From Benincasa hispida (Eukaryota > Streptophyta > Magnoliopsida > Cucurbitales > Cucurbitaceae), in assembly GCF_009727055.1 (NCBI RefSeq), contig NC_052358.1:40770894-40834893 (forward strand): a DNA stretch of 64,000 nucleotides. The letters are read 5' to 3'. Below are positions 35,204 through 46,800 of the stretch, piece after piece. The notes under the pieces are model-generated. The model worked only from the letters and a program-made list of their open reading frames with translations. It was not told the origin of the DNA and made no database searches. A program made the position numbers and the translations under genes. The stretch's first letter is position 1; each line of letters opens with the position of its first letter.

Positions 35204-36628
35204 TTGGAGAACATGGCACACGCTGAATACCTGAGGGAAGAGTTACTTATGCAAGATCCCATTTTTCTTGCTGGTAATCAGAATGTCCCAATGAGGGACT
35301 ATGCGGCGGTAGAATTCTACGATTTTTCAGCTGGAATTTCAAGATTAGCGGTTGAGGGAGATGTGAACTTTGAAATCAAACCAATCATGCTACAGATGAT
35401 TCAGAATGTGGGGTAGTTTGGAGGACTATCAGGAGAAGACCCACAAGCGCATGTGACTAAGTTTGCTGACATGTGTAGCGTATTTTACCCACCTGGTGTT
35501 ACTCAGGAGAATTTTAAATTGCATCTATTCCCGTATACTTTGCGAGATGAAGGGAGGAGATGGGCTCAAGCATTAGAGCCTGGTGAAAGCAATGGATGGA
35601 CTCAGTTGGTTAACAGATTTATGAACAGGTTCTTCCCTCCATCTGTCAACACACAAAGAAGAAGGGAGATCCTGAATTTTGAACAATAAAATTATGAAAC
35701 GTTGAGCACCGTGTGGGTGCGATTCAAGGAATTAGTAAAGAGGTGTCCACATATAGGGATTCCTGATAGCATTCTTATGGAGACTTTTTATAATGGCCTA
35801 GACCATTCAACGCAAACAGTTGCTGATTCCTTCGCAGATGGAGGATTTATGGATAAGACATATACAGAGGCAAAGGTGATATTGGATCGCACATCGCGAC
35901 AATCTGATGAATGGGTTGATACTGGTTTTGAAGAACGAGGCTTGGAGTCAGAGCAAGTACAGAGAGCTGATGCGACGACAGATGCAGTGAGCTCATTAGT
36001 CGATCAAATGACTACTATAACCTCATTGCTTCAGACCGTGGCTGATCAACAAAGGATTCTCTCTCAAGGAACAGTGCAACTTAATGCGGTGAGTCATACA
36101 TCCGCGATGGACTGCGTTCAATGGGGAGAGGAGTATTCAAGAAATATTGACCCATTGACCCAGCATCTTGTATATGCCGTTTATAATGAATCAAGAAGCA
36201 ACGGTTATGTTCATGAGTGGGATCATCCGATTTTTGGAGTGGATGAAAACCTTGCTCATGAAGGCCATAGTTTCTATTAGTTTAGGTACTCGGATAATCA
36301 AGGCAATTTATTGGCTTTTACTACTCCTGAATACAACACAAGTGGTTTTCAAGAAACCCATCATTTCGATGAACTGTATGCCTATAATACCTCTTATGAT
36401 ACCTTGTCTCTAGAATCATCATTAAAGTATTATATAAAAAAGAGCGAGGTTATGAGGCAATCGCAAGCTGAGTCTCTTAAAGAATTGAAAGATCAAGTAG
36501 ATCTGCTTGCAAGAGAATTAAAGAAGAAAGCGTCGGTACATCGCAAGGCAAGGGATAGTGAATGGGGCAAAAAGGACAGGAATAGTGTCAGCCGTAACAT
36601 TGCGGAGTGGCAAAGTGATGACCCTTAA
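35204..36628 (+). pseudogene. gypsy A gag
   Basis: ATG at 35204 opens MENMAHAEYLREELLMQDP. Then RDYAAVEFYDFSAGI and IKPIMLQMIQNVG, parallel to B's gag, a TAG at 35414, and the gag core: DPQAHVTKFADMC, EGRRWAQALEPGE, FMNRFFPP, NFEQ (TAA at 35687), VRFKELVKRCPH, MDKTYTEAKVILDRTS. A region with LKELKDQVDLLARELKKK (about 36475) is probably coiled coil. Three single-base stops (35414, 35687, 36278) break one long frame of about 475 codons. It is less decayed than B's gag. Confidence 0.88.
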
Positions 36629-37535
36629 CTTACCGAAGGTACCAGAGGCGACAACATCACCAGGTGTGAATTTAACTGTAGAGGATGACCAAGCGCAGAA
36701 CAGTGAGAATAATCTCAGTTCAACAACAAGAACAGAAGAAAATGACTCTCAAGATTTAAATTTACAGTGAACGCAACCTCCTACCAATAGCACTCATCCC
36801 ACACAGGACCTCACTAAGTAGCAAAGTGATCAGGAAATACGGCGGGATCCTCCACCTCTCCCATCAAGGCTGAAAAAGAAAGATGATAACAAACAGTTTC
36901 AGAGGTTCCTGGACGTTCTCCGACAACTACATATCAATATTCCCCTAATAGAAGCTTTAGAGCAAATGCCAAGTTATGTAAAATTTCTCAAGGATATTTT
37001 GGCTAAGAACATAAAGATTGGAGAAAATGAAACAGTGGTGTTAACATATGAATGCAGCGCTTTGTTTTAGAATAATCTTCCAACCAAGATGAAAGATCCT
37101 GGGACGTTTACATTATCATGCATCATGAGGGGAAGATGGTCGGGAACACACTATGCGATTTAGGAGCAAGTATAAATTTGATGCCCTTGTCAATTTTCAA
37201 GAAGTTAGATATTGGTGAAGCTAAACCAACAACGATTACAATACAGTTAGCCGATAGATCAATAAAATTTTCGGAGGGAAAGATTGAAGATGTCCTCGTG
37301 CAGGTGGATAAGTTCATTTTCCCCGCAAATTTTGTCATATTAAATTATAAGGCAGACAGGGAAATCCCTATTGTCCTGGGACGCCCATCCTTGCCACAGG
37401 GCAAGCCTCGATCGATGTACACAAAGGTAAATTGACCATCAGGGTTGACGATCAGGAGGTAAGGTTCAACGTACTCAATGCGTTGAAATACCCGGGAGAT
37501 ATGGAAAATTTTAGTACATTGAGGATATGCAGGGA
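36629..37535 (+). pseudogene. gypsy A linker and aspartic protease
   Basis: Around 36560 VTLRSGK marks the gag/protease linker typical of this clade. LPSRLKKKDDNKQF then FLDVLRQLHINIPLIEAL follow near 36850-36960. The protease (37118-37435) reads [34 protein letters not shown] and [10 protein letters not shown]. After a frame change TIRVDDQEV and LNALKYPGD continue, the region that would lead into RT. The reading line ends at the LTR border at 37560. Stops at about 36769, 36819 and 37069. Confidence 0.85.
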
Positions 37536-37560
37536 AACCAGCTGTACAAACCCCTAAATG

Positions 37561-39356
37561 TGTTGGAGAAATACAAGTTATTTATGCTACCTTATCTAGA
37601 TATTGTGGCCAAAGTAAGGTATTATGCACTGATTGTAGGTAAATTAACTTAGTTTGTTAATAATTTCAAATGCTTGCAAGAAAATCCACTAACGCCAAAA
37701 AACAGAGAATATGGCGAAGATTTACTCTGTTTTACAGGAAAATCAAAGTCACCACTTGTGCCCATAGCTCGAGAGAATTTCATCAACGCATCCTATCACT
37801 ATTGTGCCCATAGAACGTCAACGCACGAACATTCATTGAAGAAACAATGCAATACAATAGTCGATCCCGATCCTCATGAAAACTGCATGCGGTTATAAAA
37901 ACAAACGCTGCAAGCAAACCTGCAATCGAGTGATGCAAATGAGCAACCAAGAGTGGGAGATTTAGACGCGTGTACAACTAACGGTTGTGCACAATTGATG
38001 GTCAGATTGCATAACAGAAGGAATAAAATCCCTCCATCTTCGAAATTTTTATAACCAACAGTGGGGACCATTTGGCTGGAGTCAAGCCTATAAATACCCC
38101 AGAGGATTCAAGGAAAACTTATGTTATTCGATCTGGACGAAGTGCTGCAAGATTAAAAAGGAGAGAAGAGCTTAGTTGAGTGCTGCAAATTCAAATCCGA
38201 GAAGAAGAAGAGATAAGGCTGAAAGGTGTAATCTTCGTTCGATCTTTTAATATCCCTAAGCGAAGCTCTGTTCAAGGACATTGCTACCGGAGGAACCAGC
38301 CTGAAAGGGAATTTCATCCCACCATCCATTCATCCACAATCGGCAAGCAGACTTTCATCAATCGGTGACCAAGACATTGGCTCCCGATTGTCCTTTCTCT
38401 ACCCTTCTACGTATTTCATGTTCTTTCTATCTTCTTATTCATTCATCATGTATCAAACTCAAAACAGAAATATTAGTAGTTTCGATATAATCCACTATTC
38501 ATCTTCTATCTATCATCGTGCACCCCCTATTCACTTTCTTCATTATGTGTTTCTGATCTTTCGATAAGTGCTATGAATGTCTGAAGGCTTAATGTAAATT
38601 AAAGTTATAAAATGCGTTTATCTAAGGCATGCTGTACGACATCTTCACCTGTGAGAGCAGAAGTGAAGATGTCATTCTGATCTATCGAGAGAAGGTCAGG
38701 AGAGTGCGTTAACTAAAGCGAGTAGTACTTCCAGACATGGAAGCAACCTTGCGTTCATTACGTCGGACTCTAGTTTTCACGCAGATACGCGGGAAACGTG
38801 GCCGATCACTAAAAGGTGTACGCCATGAGGAAAACAGAACAGTATTCGTAACTCTACTTTCATTGAGACCTTGCGATGTTTTGTACTCTTATTCTTCTTT
38901 TCTTTTCTCCTCCTAAGACTTGTCGCTGCATACCATGTCCTTGCACAGCCTTCCCAGCTAGCCTTAATCTTAGCATCTTGTACATGTAACCTGTATCGAA
39001 TACATCTAGCTTAGGTTTACTGTATTTTTACCGCTTTACTTTACTTTACTGTTATTTTATTAATTTTGTATATTACACACCACAAATCAAAGATTGAAAA
39101 ACCGGTCGCATAACATCATGAAAACACCGCATTAAACCGATACCGTATTTCCCCATGTTCGACCTCGGATCACACCGAGAAACTTACGATGGAATTACAC
39201 TTGGTTTCATCGTAAGGAAACTTGTGGCACAATTGGGTATACTACCAAATCCTAGTAAATATCGCACAAACCATAGTAATATCGCATTGCATGCATTGCA
39301 TAACACTTCTATCAGTCAACAATACATTAATATATATGCGTTCAAATGTGGCAACA
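37561..39356 (+). repeat. A 3' LTR
   Basis: 1796 bp. It starts TGTTGGAGAAATAC, lacking a few bases of the canonical TGATAACTTG start, and ends AATGTGGCAACA. It joins protease-adjacent sequence with no polypurine tract, which suggests deletion across the 3' junction. Confidence 0.85.
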
Positions 39357-39361
39357 ATATC

Positions 39362-40346
39362 GGGCAACCCCAAATGCAGAAATGACTAAACTAGCTTTAC
39401 GCCTGTTCCACAACTCCAAAGATGTTCTCGTAATACTCTTAGAAGGAACACAATTGAGTATGTTTACTGCAGTCTCCATTGCGAAACCCTAAAACGAGTC
39501 TGGTAAGGAAGCTACACCATTCTACTGAGGTGTACCCGAACAAACCATGTCCAATAAGGATTTATTTCTCCTCTCCGCTACACCATTCTACTGAGGTGTA
39601 CTCGACGTTGAGAGTTGGGAAACGATTCCATGTTCTATCAAATAGTCCTGGAATATCGAGTCAAAAAACTCTCCACCTCGATCTGACCGAAGTGTTTTAA
39701 TTCGTCTATCCAATACCTTTTCAACTTCAGCCTTGAACACTTTGAACTTTTCAAAGAATTCAGACTTCCATTGCATAAGATAAACATACCCATACCTAGA
39801 GTAATCATCAGTAAAACTGATAAAATACTCATAGCCACCTCGAGCTCGCACATTCATAGGATCACAAAGGTCAAAATGTACTAACTCAAGAGGTTCTTTG
39901 GCTCGATAACCTTTTCCAGAAAAAGGTTTTTTAGTCATCTTACCCTCAAGGCAAGATTCGCACACCGATAAAGAATTTTCTTCTAACTCACTTAGAAGTT
40001 CATTCTTCACCAATCTCTCAATCCTATTGAGATTGATGTGTCCTAATTGAAGGTGCCAAAGATGGGCATTTTCTTTTGGAGAAATTCGTTGACGTTTAGA
40101 TTGAGTTAGGATAGTTTTAAACAACTCTATGTTATAGAGAGAACTTAAAGCTAACGGTCTTAACACATACAAGTTACTTTCCAGATAAGCTGTACAAATT
40201 TCAACACCATCATTATGAATAAACACTTTAACCACATTAAAAGAAAGCGTATATTTACATTGTAACAGGAACTTCTGTAAAGATAACTGGATGCCTCCCA
40301 CTGCCACAGTTGAGACGACGTGCCCGGTGCCTACTCGCATCGTCAT
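39362..40346 (-). pseudogene. copia C integrase, N-terminal part
   Basis: From 40346 on the minus strand: MTMRVGTGHVVST (end of the protease region), then the zinc site HLWHLQLGHINLNRIERLV...CESCLEGKM (intact HHCC). The core follows with LVHFDLCDPMNV, FTDDYSRYGYVYL and LRSDRGGEFFDS. Past 39588 the line decays. A segment of about 70 bp with TACACCATTCTACTGAGGTG is duplicated (39508 and 39578). It ends at GCP, where gypsy A cuts in. Everything upstream (gag, protease active site) is deleted. Confidence 0.88.
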
Positions 40347-40353
40347 CTCACTC

Positions 40354-41199
40354 AGCTAGGCCAATTTACCATTTTGTCCCTGTAGTTACATCTCACTCCT
40401 TAAGTACCACTGATCCCTCTAATGAACAATACAACATAATCCAACTATGTGTGAACACTTCTCGGGCCATGAGAAGGTGTGTGGCGCCACATCGTTCAAG
40501 CGCTGGAATCAGCCCTTAAGAGAGCTATTGATCTACTTACCCCTACTTTGGGGAAGGAGTGAATTCCATCTTGTGTAGCTGACTTCCCATCTCTTAAATA
40601 AGATGAATCCCCAAAGTGGTAGGTTTGAGTCGGCGGCCTAGCCACTCTCACCCATGCAAATTAAAGAACTGCCCTCAATGGCAAGAGTTCCCAAATCACT
40701 TAGGATTGAGGTCATGTTACCTATGGTTATCCTATACAAGTGAAGTCTCTATCATGAACGGTGTTATATAATGAGACGTTAACACTTCGTGGTCAGGTCT
40801 TATACAAACTCTTTGTATAGGATGCCCCCGCTCGCATGTCCTCTACATGAATGATCAGAATCAGACCATCTATGACAAGTCATAACATTTATAACTATTC
40901 CACAAAGCGAGCCGCATCCGTAGCGTTACCAGGATAAGGTTTCCCTCCTATATCCATATACTACAGACCATTTTGGTTATCACTTAAGATATTATTCACT
41001 TGTATGTCATCACATACATGCTTAAGTTACAGAAAGACAACAAGAGATTTTAGTTTATTGGTTTGTGGTAAAGAAAATAAAACATTCAGATAAGAAAAAT
41101 CAAGAAATGAAGTAAATATCATATATTATACATCACAAGCGTTCATACAAACTGTTTACAAACTACATGACACGAGACTTTAGGGCATAAACCCCAACA
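40354..41199 (-). repeat. C 5' LTR, truncated
   Basis: 846 bp aligned to 30371-31199 of the 3' LTR. About 1.2 kb of LTR plus PBS, leader, gag and protease are missing at the 40346-40354 junction. Confidence 0.85.
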
Positions 41200-43049
41200 C
41201 TCTCTTCGTCCAGAGGTTTTTAAGGTGGCCAGTCTTATGGCAGAAGGCTACATTTTTAGCCTTGTTGTTCCTGTCTTGGCCAATATTTATAGCGGACTAA
41301 GCCAAATCCACACCGCTTCTCCCTCTCCTGGCTATTCAAATGCATGTTTTCCTTTACATTATGTTCGTGGATGGCTGGCCATTTATTTCAACACATTACA
41401 AAGTTCCAACGCCCGTTAGGGGTCCTTTGATGGTTGAATTTTCTGGTAAAGGTGGAGCTAAATACTACACTAACTTTGAAGCTCGTATACATATTCATAA
41501 GGGCAAATACATTTCTTGGCATGAGAGTCTTCATAAACAAAATAAAGATGAGCTTTTGAGAGATGATGAAAAATTGATTTTTTAGCTTTCATCATTTTTT
41601 GTGAGTATTCGCGAACTTTTTAGCTTCACGGTGCGAGTCTTCCATGGTCATTGAGACTTATAATCCTTGTCAATTTAGTCGACAACTTGGATTCTATCAA
41701 GATGTTCCATATGACTTGGGTAGGGAAGTCCCCGAAGCTAATTTCCCTAATGTGCTGCGATATTGGATGATATGTGTCCATGACAATACTTCATCTCAAG
41801 TGCATCTTCTTACGCGTATGTTGAATTCGTAGACCCATATTACTTCATGTTATAGAAATTGGTGGTTAGCAAAACATGGCACTTATCTTGAAGAAGGGAT
41901 ACAACATTTAGTAGATAGTACCTCTTCCCCCCTCACTAAATCTACGATTTCCAAAAGGGCTAACAATGGTATAAGAGGTTAGTAGCTCCGCATGCTTAGA
42001 ACTAGTGTACCACTTTTGCGCATACTGAAGAAAGTCACAGTAGCAATGAAGACTGTCATTGGAAAAGATGTAAAAATTCTGACAAACAGCCGATATACGA
42101 AGAAGGATTCTTTGACAAAGTCCTAGGTGTTTCCAATTTTTTGATATCACCGCTCTCGAGGTAACCGTTTGGGGTCATTTTTTTTTATCATCTCTTTGCT
42201 ATTCTGTGTTTGCTTAACTGCCTTTGCTTTGTAGTTAAATTTAGATGATCAGATTCTAGACATTAAAGAAACCTCAAAATCTTTCTTCATTTCTGGTGGT
42301 TATGATTCTACACTTGCCCGTGTTGACAAATTTAAAGCACCATTGGACACCAGCGCGACTCCAACCCGTCCTCTTGTGATTAATGAGCCACCTGGGAAAG
42401 TAAGAAAAACAATGGTCTCCAGCTTTTGTGCTGTCGACATGATTTCTGACGTTTGGCATCATGCTGTTTCGGCCATGTGGGAGACCATACATAAGAAAAT
42501 CATGCGCACTCCTTTTGAAAAAGTCATTTACCTTGAAGATGAAACCCGTTAGATATTTGATGCAATTTCTGACATTTGCAATTCTAATATTCCTCCTCTC
42601 AGAAAGCTTGCCAATGAATATTTTTGGAAGGTAAAGAAGTATAACAAGTTTCAATCATCATTTTCTTTCCAACTAAGTAACACAGATAAAAGTCGTCGAT
42701 TGGAGGAGGCCAAATTCAATTTGGAGAATAAGTTGTATGATGAAAGTAGCGTACTTTCCCAGAAGAAGAGCCTTTTGGAGTGCGATTCTCATGCATTGCT
42801 GGAAGAAAAATAATTGTTAACCAAGCTAGAAGCCATCAAAACTGAAGTGCTAAGGTGTATAAGCTACTTCTTGAAAGCGATGAACTTTTAAAACAACACA
42901 AGCTCAAAGCCTCTAAAATGAGAAAGAATATAAATAATCTTGAGAGTACTCCTACTCTTATTGAGAAAGATACCAAAGCTTTGGAGATCCTCCGTGGAAT
43001 GTTGAAGGCCATGCAACAAGAATTGGAAAACTACAAATGGGTGCTCTGA
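41200..43049 (+). pseudogene. PMD gene, C-terminal part with intron, antisense within G
   Basis: Continuing from 17327: LRPEVFKVASLMAEGYIFS, VPVLANIYSGL, PLHYVRGWLAIYF, PLMVEFSGKGGAKYY, HIHKGKYISWHES. Then in another frame NPCQFSRQLGFYQDVPYDL, VLRYWMICVHDNT and HITSCYRNWWL, all PMD C-terminal blocks. A likely intron, 42161-42234, has donor GAG|GTAACC, a T-rich tract and TTTGTAG acceptor. The tail (42235-43049) is Lys/Glu/Leu-rich (LEEAKFNLENKL, MLKAMQQELENYKW) and probably coiled coil. Stops at 41583, 41830, 42550 and 42811. It runs convergently towards G's integrase. Confidence 0.82.
42161..42234 (+). other. probable intron of the antisense PMD gene
   Basis: 74 bp, GT...AG, with a T-rich run ahead of the acceptor. 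It lies between DITALE and LNLDDQIL. Its removal keeps the frame open. Confidence 0.6.
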
Positions 43050-43272
43050 CTTAACATTGTTTGTCCATTTTTTTTTTTAATTATGCATACCTCGGTAGTT
43101 AGAGGCCTAAGAATTTATTTTATAATTCTCTTTTTTTTTTCTAGATTTTCTTATCATAGTGTCGAAATTTCTTATGTGGAAGCCGCGTTTTTTTCTTAAT
43201 AACATTGTTTTTCTTAAAGCCGCATTATTTATTTATCTATTTATTTTTTTACACGGGCTCATGTATATACAT

Positions 43273-43470
43273 AAATATATTTTTTAGTCATGTGACTGAA
43301 CTTAAATTTCTTTAAGCTGCCTACGTACCCCTTATAACGACGGGGATCAAGTCATAACGTATATATATATATATATATATATTTACACGCGACTGAACTT
43401 AAATTTCTTTAAGTTGCCTATGTACCCTTGATAATGACAGGGATCAAGACGTAATGTAGTTCGTACAAAG
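43273..43470. repeat. two-copy repeat between PMD and G integrase
   Basis: GACTGAACTTAAATTTCTTT, then CTACGTACCCCTTATAACGA and GGGATCAAG occur at 43283-43345 and again at 43396-43460, separated by a (TA)n run (43360-43382). It sits just past G's integrase stop, where Tat elements often have a conserved GGATCAAG block. Confidence 0.75.
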
Positions 43471-43499
43471 ATTTTTTTTGTTTTTTTTTTTTACATATG

Positions 43500-44490
43500 T
43501 TAAACGTAAAACTTCTTGAGAAACTTGTCGTTGATTGGGTCGATTCTTAGTCCGTCTTGATCAACTATCTTGTATGCTCCATTTGTGTAGACTTCTTTGA
43601 CGACATAGGGCCCATCCCATTTAGGTGTAAACTTATTTTCCGTACGTCTTGTCATGATAATTGGTCTTTTTACGGTGAGCACTAGATCACAAACTTGGAA
43701 AGATCGAGGCTTTACATGTTTATCAAGGGCTTTAGACATTCGTGCTTGGTAACATTCCAACGCTTGTTGAGCTTCTAATCATTTTTCATCCAGTGCTTCC
43801 AACTCTTGGAGATGCAGTTTGGCATTGTCCTCTGTAGTCAACCCTTCTTGCACCGTCATTCTTAGTGATGGAATTTCTCTTTCTAAAGGAAGGACAACTT
43901 CTACCCCATAAACGAGAGAGTACGGGGTGACTCCTGTAGGGGTATGGTGAGTGGTGCGATAAGCCCACGACACTTCACCGATCTTCTCCTGCCAATCTCT
44001 CTTTGACTTGGAGACAATTTTCTTCAGCAGGTTGCACAGTCTTTTTGAATGCCTCTACCAACCCATTTGTTGCGGCGTTATATATGGACGACTAGTACGG
44101 CTTGAATTTTGTTTCACATAACCTATCCATCAAGCTGTTAGAGAATTGTCTCGATATCCGTCACGATTCGATGGGGAATACCATACCAATAAATAATATG
44201 AGTGAAGATAAAGTCCATCACATTTTCTTTTTTAGCTTCCTTTAGAGCGTCAACCTCACATCTTGAAAAGTAATTAGTGGTTGATATAAGGGTGCCCTGT
44301 TGATGACTTAGGTGTTATAGGGCCAACCAGATCAAGCCCACATGCCTCGAAAGGCCATAAGGCTATAGTCAGATGCAGAGGCTTGAGCAATTGATGAATA
44401 AAATTCGCATGATATTGACAGGCTCCACACTTCTTTGCGTATTCCATCGAGTTCTGGATCATCCCTGGCCAATAGTAACCCATTCTTTTA
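43500..44490 (-). pseudogene. gypsy G integrase
   Basis: On the minus strand: MGYYWPGMIQNSMEYAKKC and CGACQYHAN (zinc-binding domain), then LHLTIALWPFEACGLDLVG with the first catalytic Asp. The middle of the core (44270-43980) is scrambled by stops. Then SWAYRTTHHTPTGVTPYSL and VYGVEVVLPLE, and the C-terminal domain KFTPKWDGPYVVKEVYTNG to FLKKFYV. No chromodomain follows, as expected for Tat rather than chromovirus elements. Confidence 0.88.
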
Positions 44491-44879
44491 AGCTAGAATT
44501 GTAACTTTGGTCCAACTTGATACGCGCCACATATGCCTGAGTGTGCTTCCTCTAAAGCCTTTGCTGGCTCCTCTTTACCAAGGCATCGAAGGAAGAGTCC
44601 TTCAAGGGATCAGCAGTATAAGACCCCTTTGTAGTAAATGAAATGTGCGACCTTCCTTGAAACCTCGATTTTATGGCGAGAGTCATCCGGGAGCCGTCCA
44701 AGCTCAAGGTAATCTATGATGGGTTGTCGCTAGTTTTCCTCATCGGTTAGGTAGACTGATATCACATTCATTTCCTTACATGCAGTCCGATCGGAGTTAT
44801 GACCCATCTTCGACAAAGCGATATATTAAGGGGCACATTATCCATGACCATTAAGACAGTAGCTAGGTTTGCCAAGGTA

Positions 44880-45290
44880 TCCGCTTTCTTATTTTTCCGT
44901 CCTCGGGACGTACTTCAACATCACGCTTTCGATTTTTTCCATCAACTGGTGAGCGTAAATGAAGTAAGGTTCCAAGTCGTCATGCTTCACATCGTACTGG
45001 CATAAGAGTTGATTGATTATCAACTTTGAGTCACCGAAAATCTTTATGCAAGCCACCCCAATCTCCAAATCCACTTGAAGACCAATTATCAAGGCTTGGT
45101 ATTCAACGACAATCTTCGAGCATAACTCAGCAAGTGCGAAGCTATAGGGCAACATGTGCTTTTCTGGCGAAATGAGGACTATGCCTACCCTCGCACCACT
45201 TCTTCGTGCTGCACCATTAAAGAATAGGACCCATGATCTTGAAGTTTCTGTGAAAAGAACTTCATCGTCGGGCAAATCTTCACTCAACTT
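44880..45290 (-). pseudogene. gypsy G second RNase H (archaeal-type)
   Basis: WVLFFNGAARRSGARVGIV holds the first position of the active site (FFNGA where FDGA is typical, so Asp is lost). EYQALIIGLQ holds the Glu and FGDSKLIINQL the Asp of an aRNH-type domain. A domain of this kind after the usual RNase H is diagnostic for the Tat lineage. The frame is open across 132 codons. Confidence 0.85.
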
Positions 45291-45395
45291 CTAGTCGAAT
45301 GGAACCAGGTGATCTGCCAAGAAGTCGGCCAATGCCTGCCCTTTGACTGCCTTTTGCGATACATAAACCATGTCGTACTGTTAAAGCATGAATCC

Positions 45396-46800
45396 TCACT
45401 TGGCTAAGCGCCCCGAGATGATTGGCGTAGACAAAACATACTTGATGGGATTAGCTTCCGCAATTAAGTGGACTGTGAAGGCTTGCATGTAGTGCCACAA
45501 CTTATCTATGACAAATAAGAGTGCAATGCACGTCTTCTCGATAGGAGAATAGTTGATCTTAGCTCCGTTTAGGGTCTTCCTTAAGTAGTAGAGCGCATGT
45601 TCTTTTCCTTTCTCTTTTTCTTGTGCCAACAGTGCCTCTAGCGATCTCTCTTGCACTGCGATGTACAGTATCAACGGTTGCTCGCTACTAGAGCTCCTAA
45701 GACAGGAAGACTAATAAGGTACCTCTTTATGCTATTGAAGGAATTTTGGCAGGCCTCATCCCATTTGATTTTTTCTCCCCTTCTCATCAGTCTCTGAAAG
45801 GGTTGACACTACCCTGCCAGGTTAGAAATAAACCTCCGGATGTAGGCCAAATGCTCTTGCAAGCTTCTCAACTCATGTAGATTCCTTTTCCTTGGTATCT
45901 TCTGGATGGCATCAATCTTGGATTAATTTATCTCTATCCGTCGATGTCTCATAACGAAGCCCAGAAATTTTCTTGAAGTTACGCCAATTGCGCATTTGAG
46001 GGGGTTCATCTTTAATTGGTACTTTCACATGCAATCGAACGTGGTTCTTATATCTTTCAAGTGGTCCTGTCATCGCTTGGTCTTGACCACAAAGTCATCC
46101 ACAAAGCATTTCGTGTGTTTGTGCAATATATCGTCAAACACCCTTTGCATAGCGTGTTGGTAAGTAGCACCAACGTTTTTCAACTCGAAGGGCATCACCT
46201 TGTAGCAATATATCCCTTTTGGGGTTCAAAATGCCGTTATTTTCTCACATTCATATATGGTTATACCCGGATGATACGTCCATGAAGGATAAGGCCTCAT
46301 GTCTCGTCGTCGCATCGACCATGATTTCTGTGATGGGTAATAGAAAATCGTCTTTTAGGCATGCGCTGTTTAGGTCGCGGAAGTCCACGTAGGAAAGGAA
46401 GCTTTCCATTCTTTTCTCTAACTGGGACAATGTCGGCTATCCACGTTGGGTATTTGACTTCACGGATGAACTCGGCTTCAATCAGCTTATTGACTTCAGC
46501 CTCAATCTAGGGGATAAGTTCCGACCGAAAGCGTCTCTGAGCCTGCTTAACGAGTTGATACCCTTGTTTGGTCATAAGATAGTGGACTGCTACCTTTGGA
46601 TCTAGTCCCGAAATCTCTTTGTATGACCAAGAGAAAACATCCCTGTATTCGGTGAGAAAACTCATGTATTCGCCCTCTTTCCCTTTCGAGAGGGACACAC
46701 TGATGAAAGTTGGATGCGACTCCTCTGCTATGCCCAGATTCACCTCTTTTAGCTTGTCCACCGTGGATTGACCACCATCCTCTAGGCCTTGTGGACATCC
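45396..46800 (-). pseudogene. gypsy G reverse transcriptase and first RNase H
   Basis: It starts with SFLTEYRDVFSWSYKEISGL and GYQLVKQAQRRF, then IREVKYPTWIAD and KNGKL. The catalytic block is KCFVDDFVVK near 46080-46110, with both Asp present. Thumb and RNase H follow: ALYYLRKTLNGAKINYSPI, EKTCIALLFVIDKLWHYM and TPIISGRLAK. Numerous frameshifts between 46500 and 45680. Confidence 0.88.

Larger units (their letters stand above)
33186..39356 (+). mobile_element. Ty3/gypsy element A, gag-PR only
   Basis: 5' LTR 33186-34982, PBS, gag, protease, 3' LTR 37561-39356, all in 6.17 kb. The protease is followed after about 125 bp by the 3' LTR. RT, RNase H, integrase and even a clear polypurine tract are absent. 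It splits copia C's integrase at the GCP/HVLE point. Target duplication uncertain: GTGTC (33178-33182) against ATATC (39357-39361), with three extra bases before the LTR. It has the same gene content as element B. Confidence 0.88.
17328..41199 (-). mobile_element. Ty1/copia element C inserted in the PMD gene
   Basis: The minus-strand element starts TGTTGGGG at 41199 and ends at 17328. Target duplication CTCTT (17323-17327) / CTCTC (41200-41204). Removing C restores the PMD frame across the junction. The 5' LTR is cut to 846 bp, and leader, gag and most of protease are deleted. Integrase, RT and RNase H remain. Gypsy B lies in its 3' LTR and gypsy A in its integrase. Own sequence about 5.9 kb. 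Confidence 0.9.

Noticed and set aside
43360..43382. TA run as a promoter element
   Set aside because: Simple dinucleotide repeat between two duplicated blocks, with no further promoter signal.
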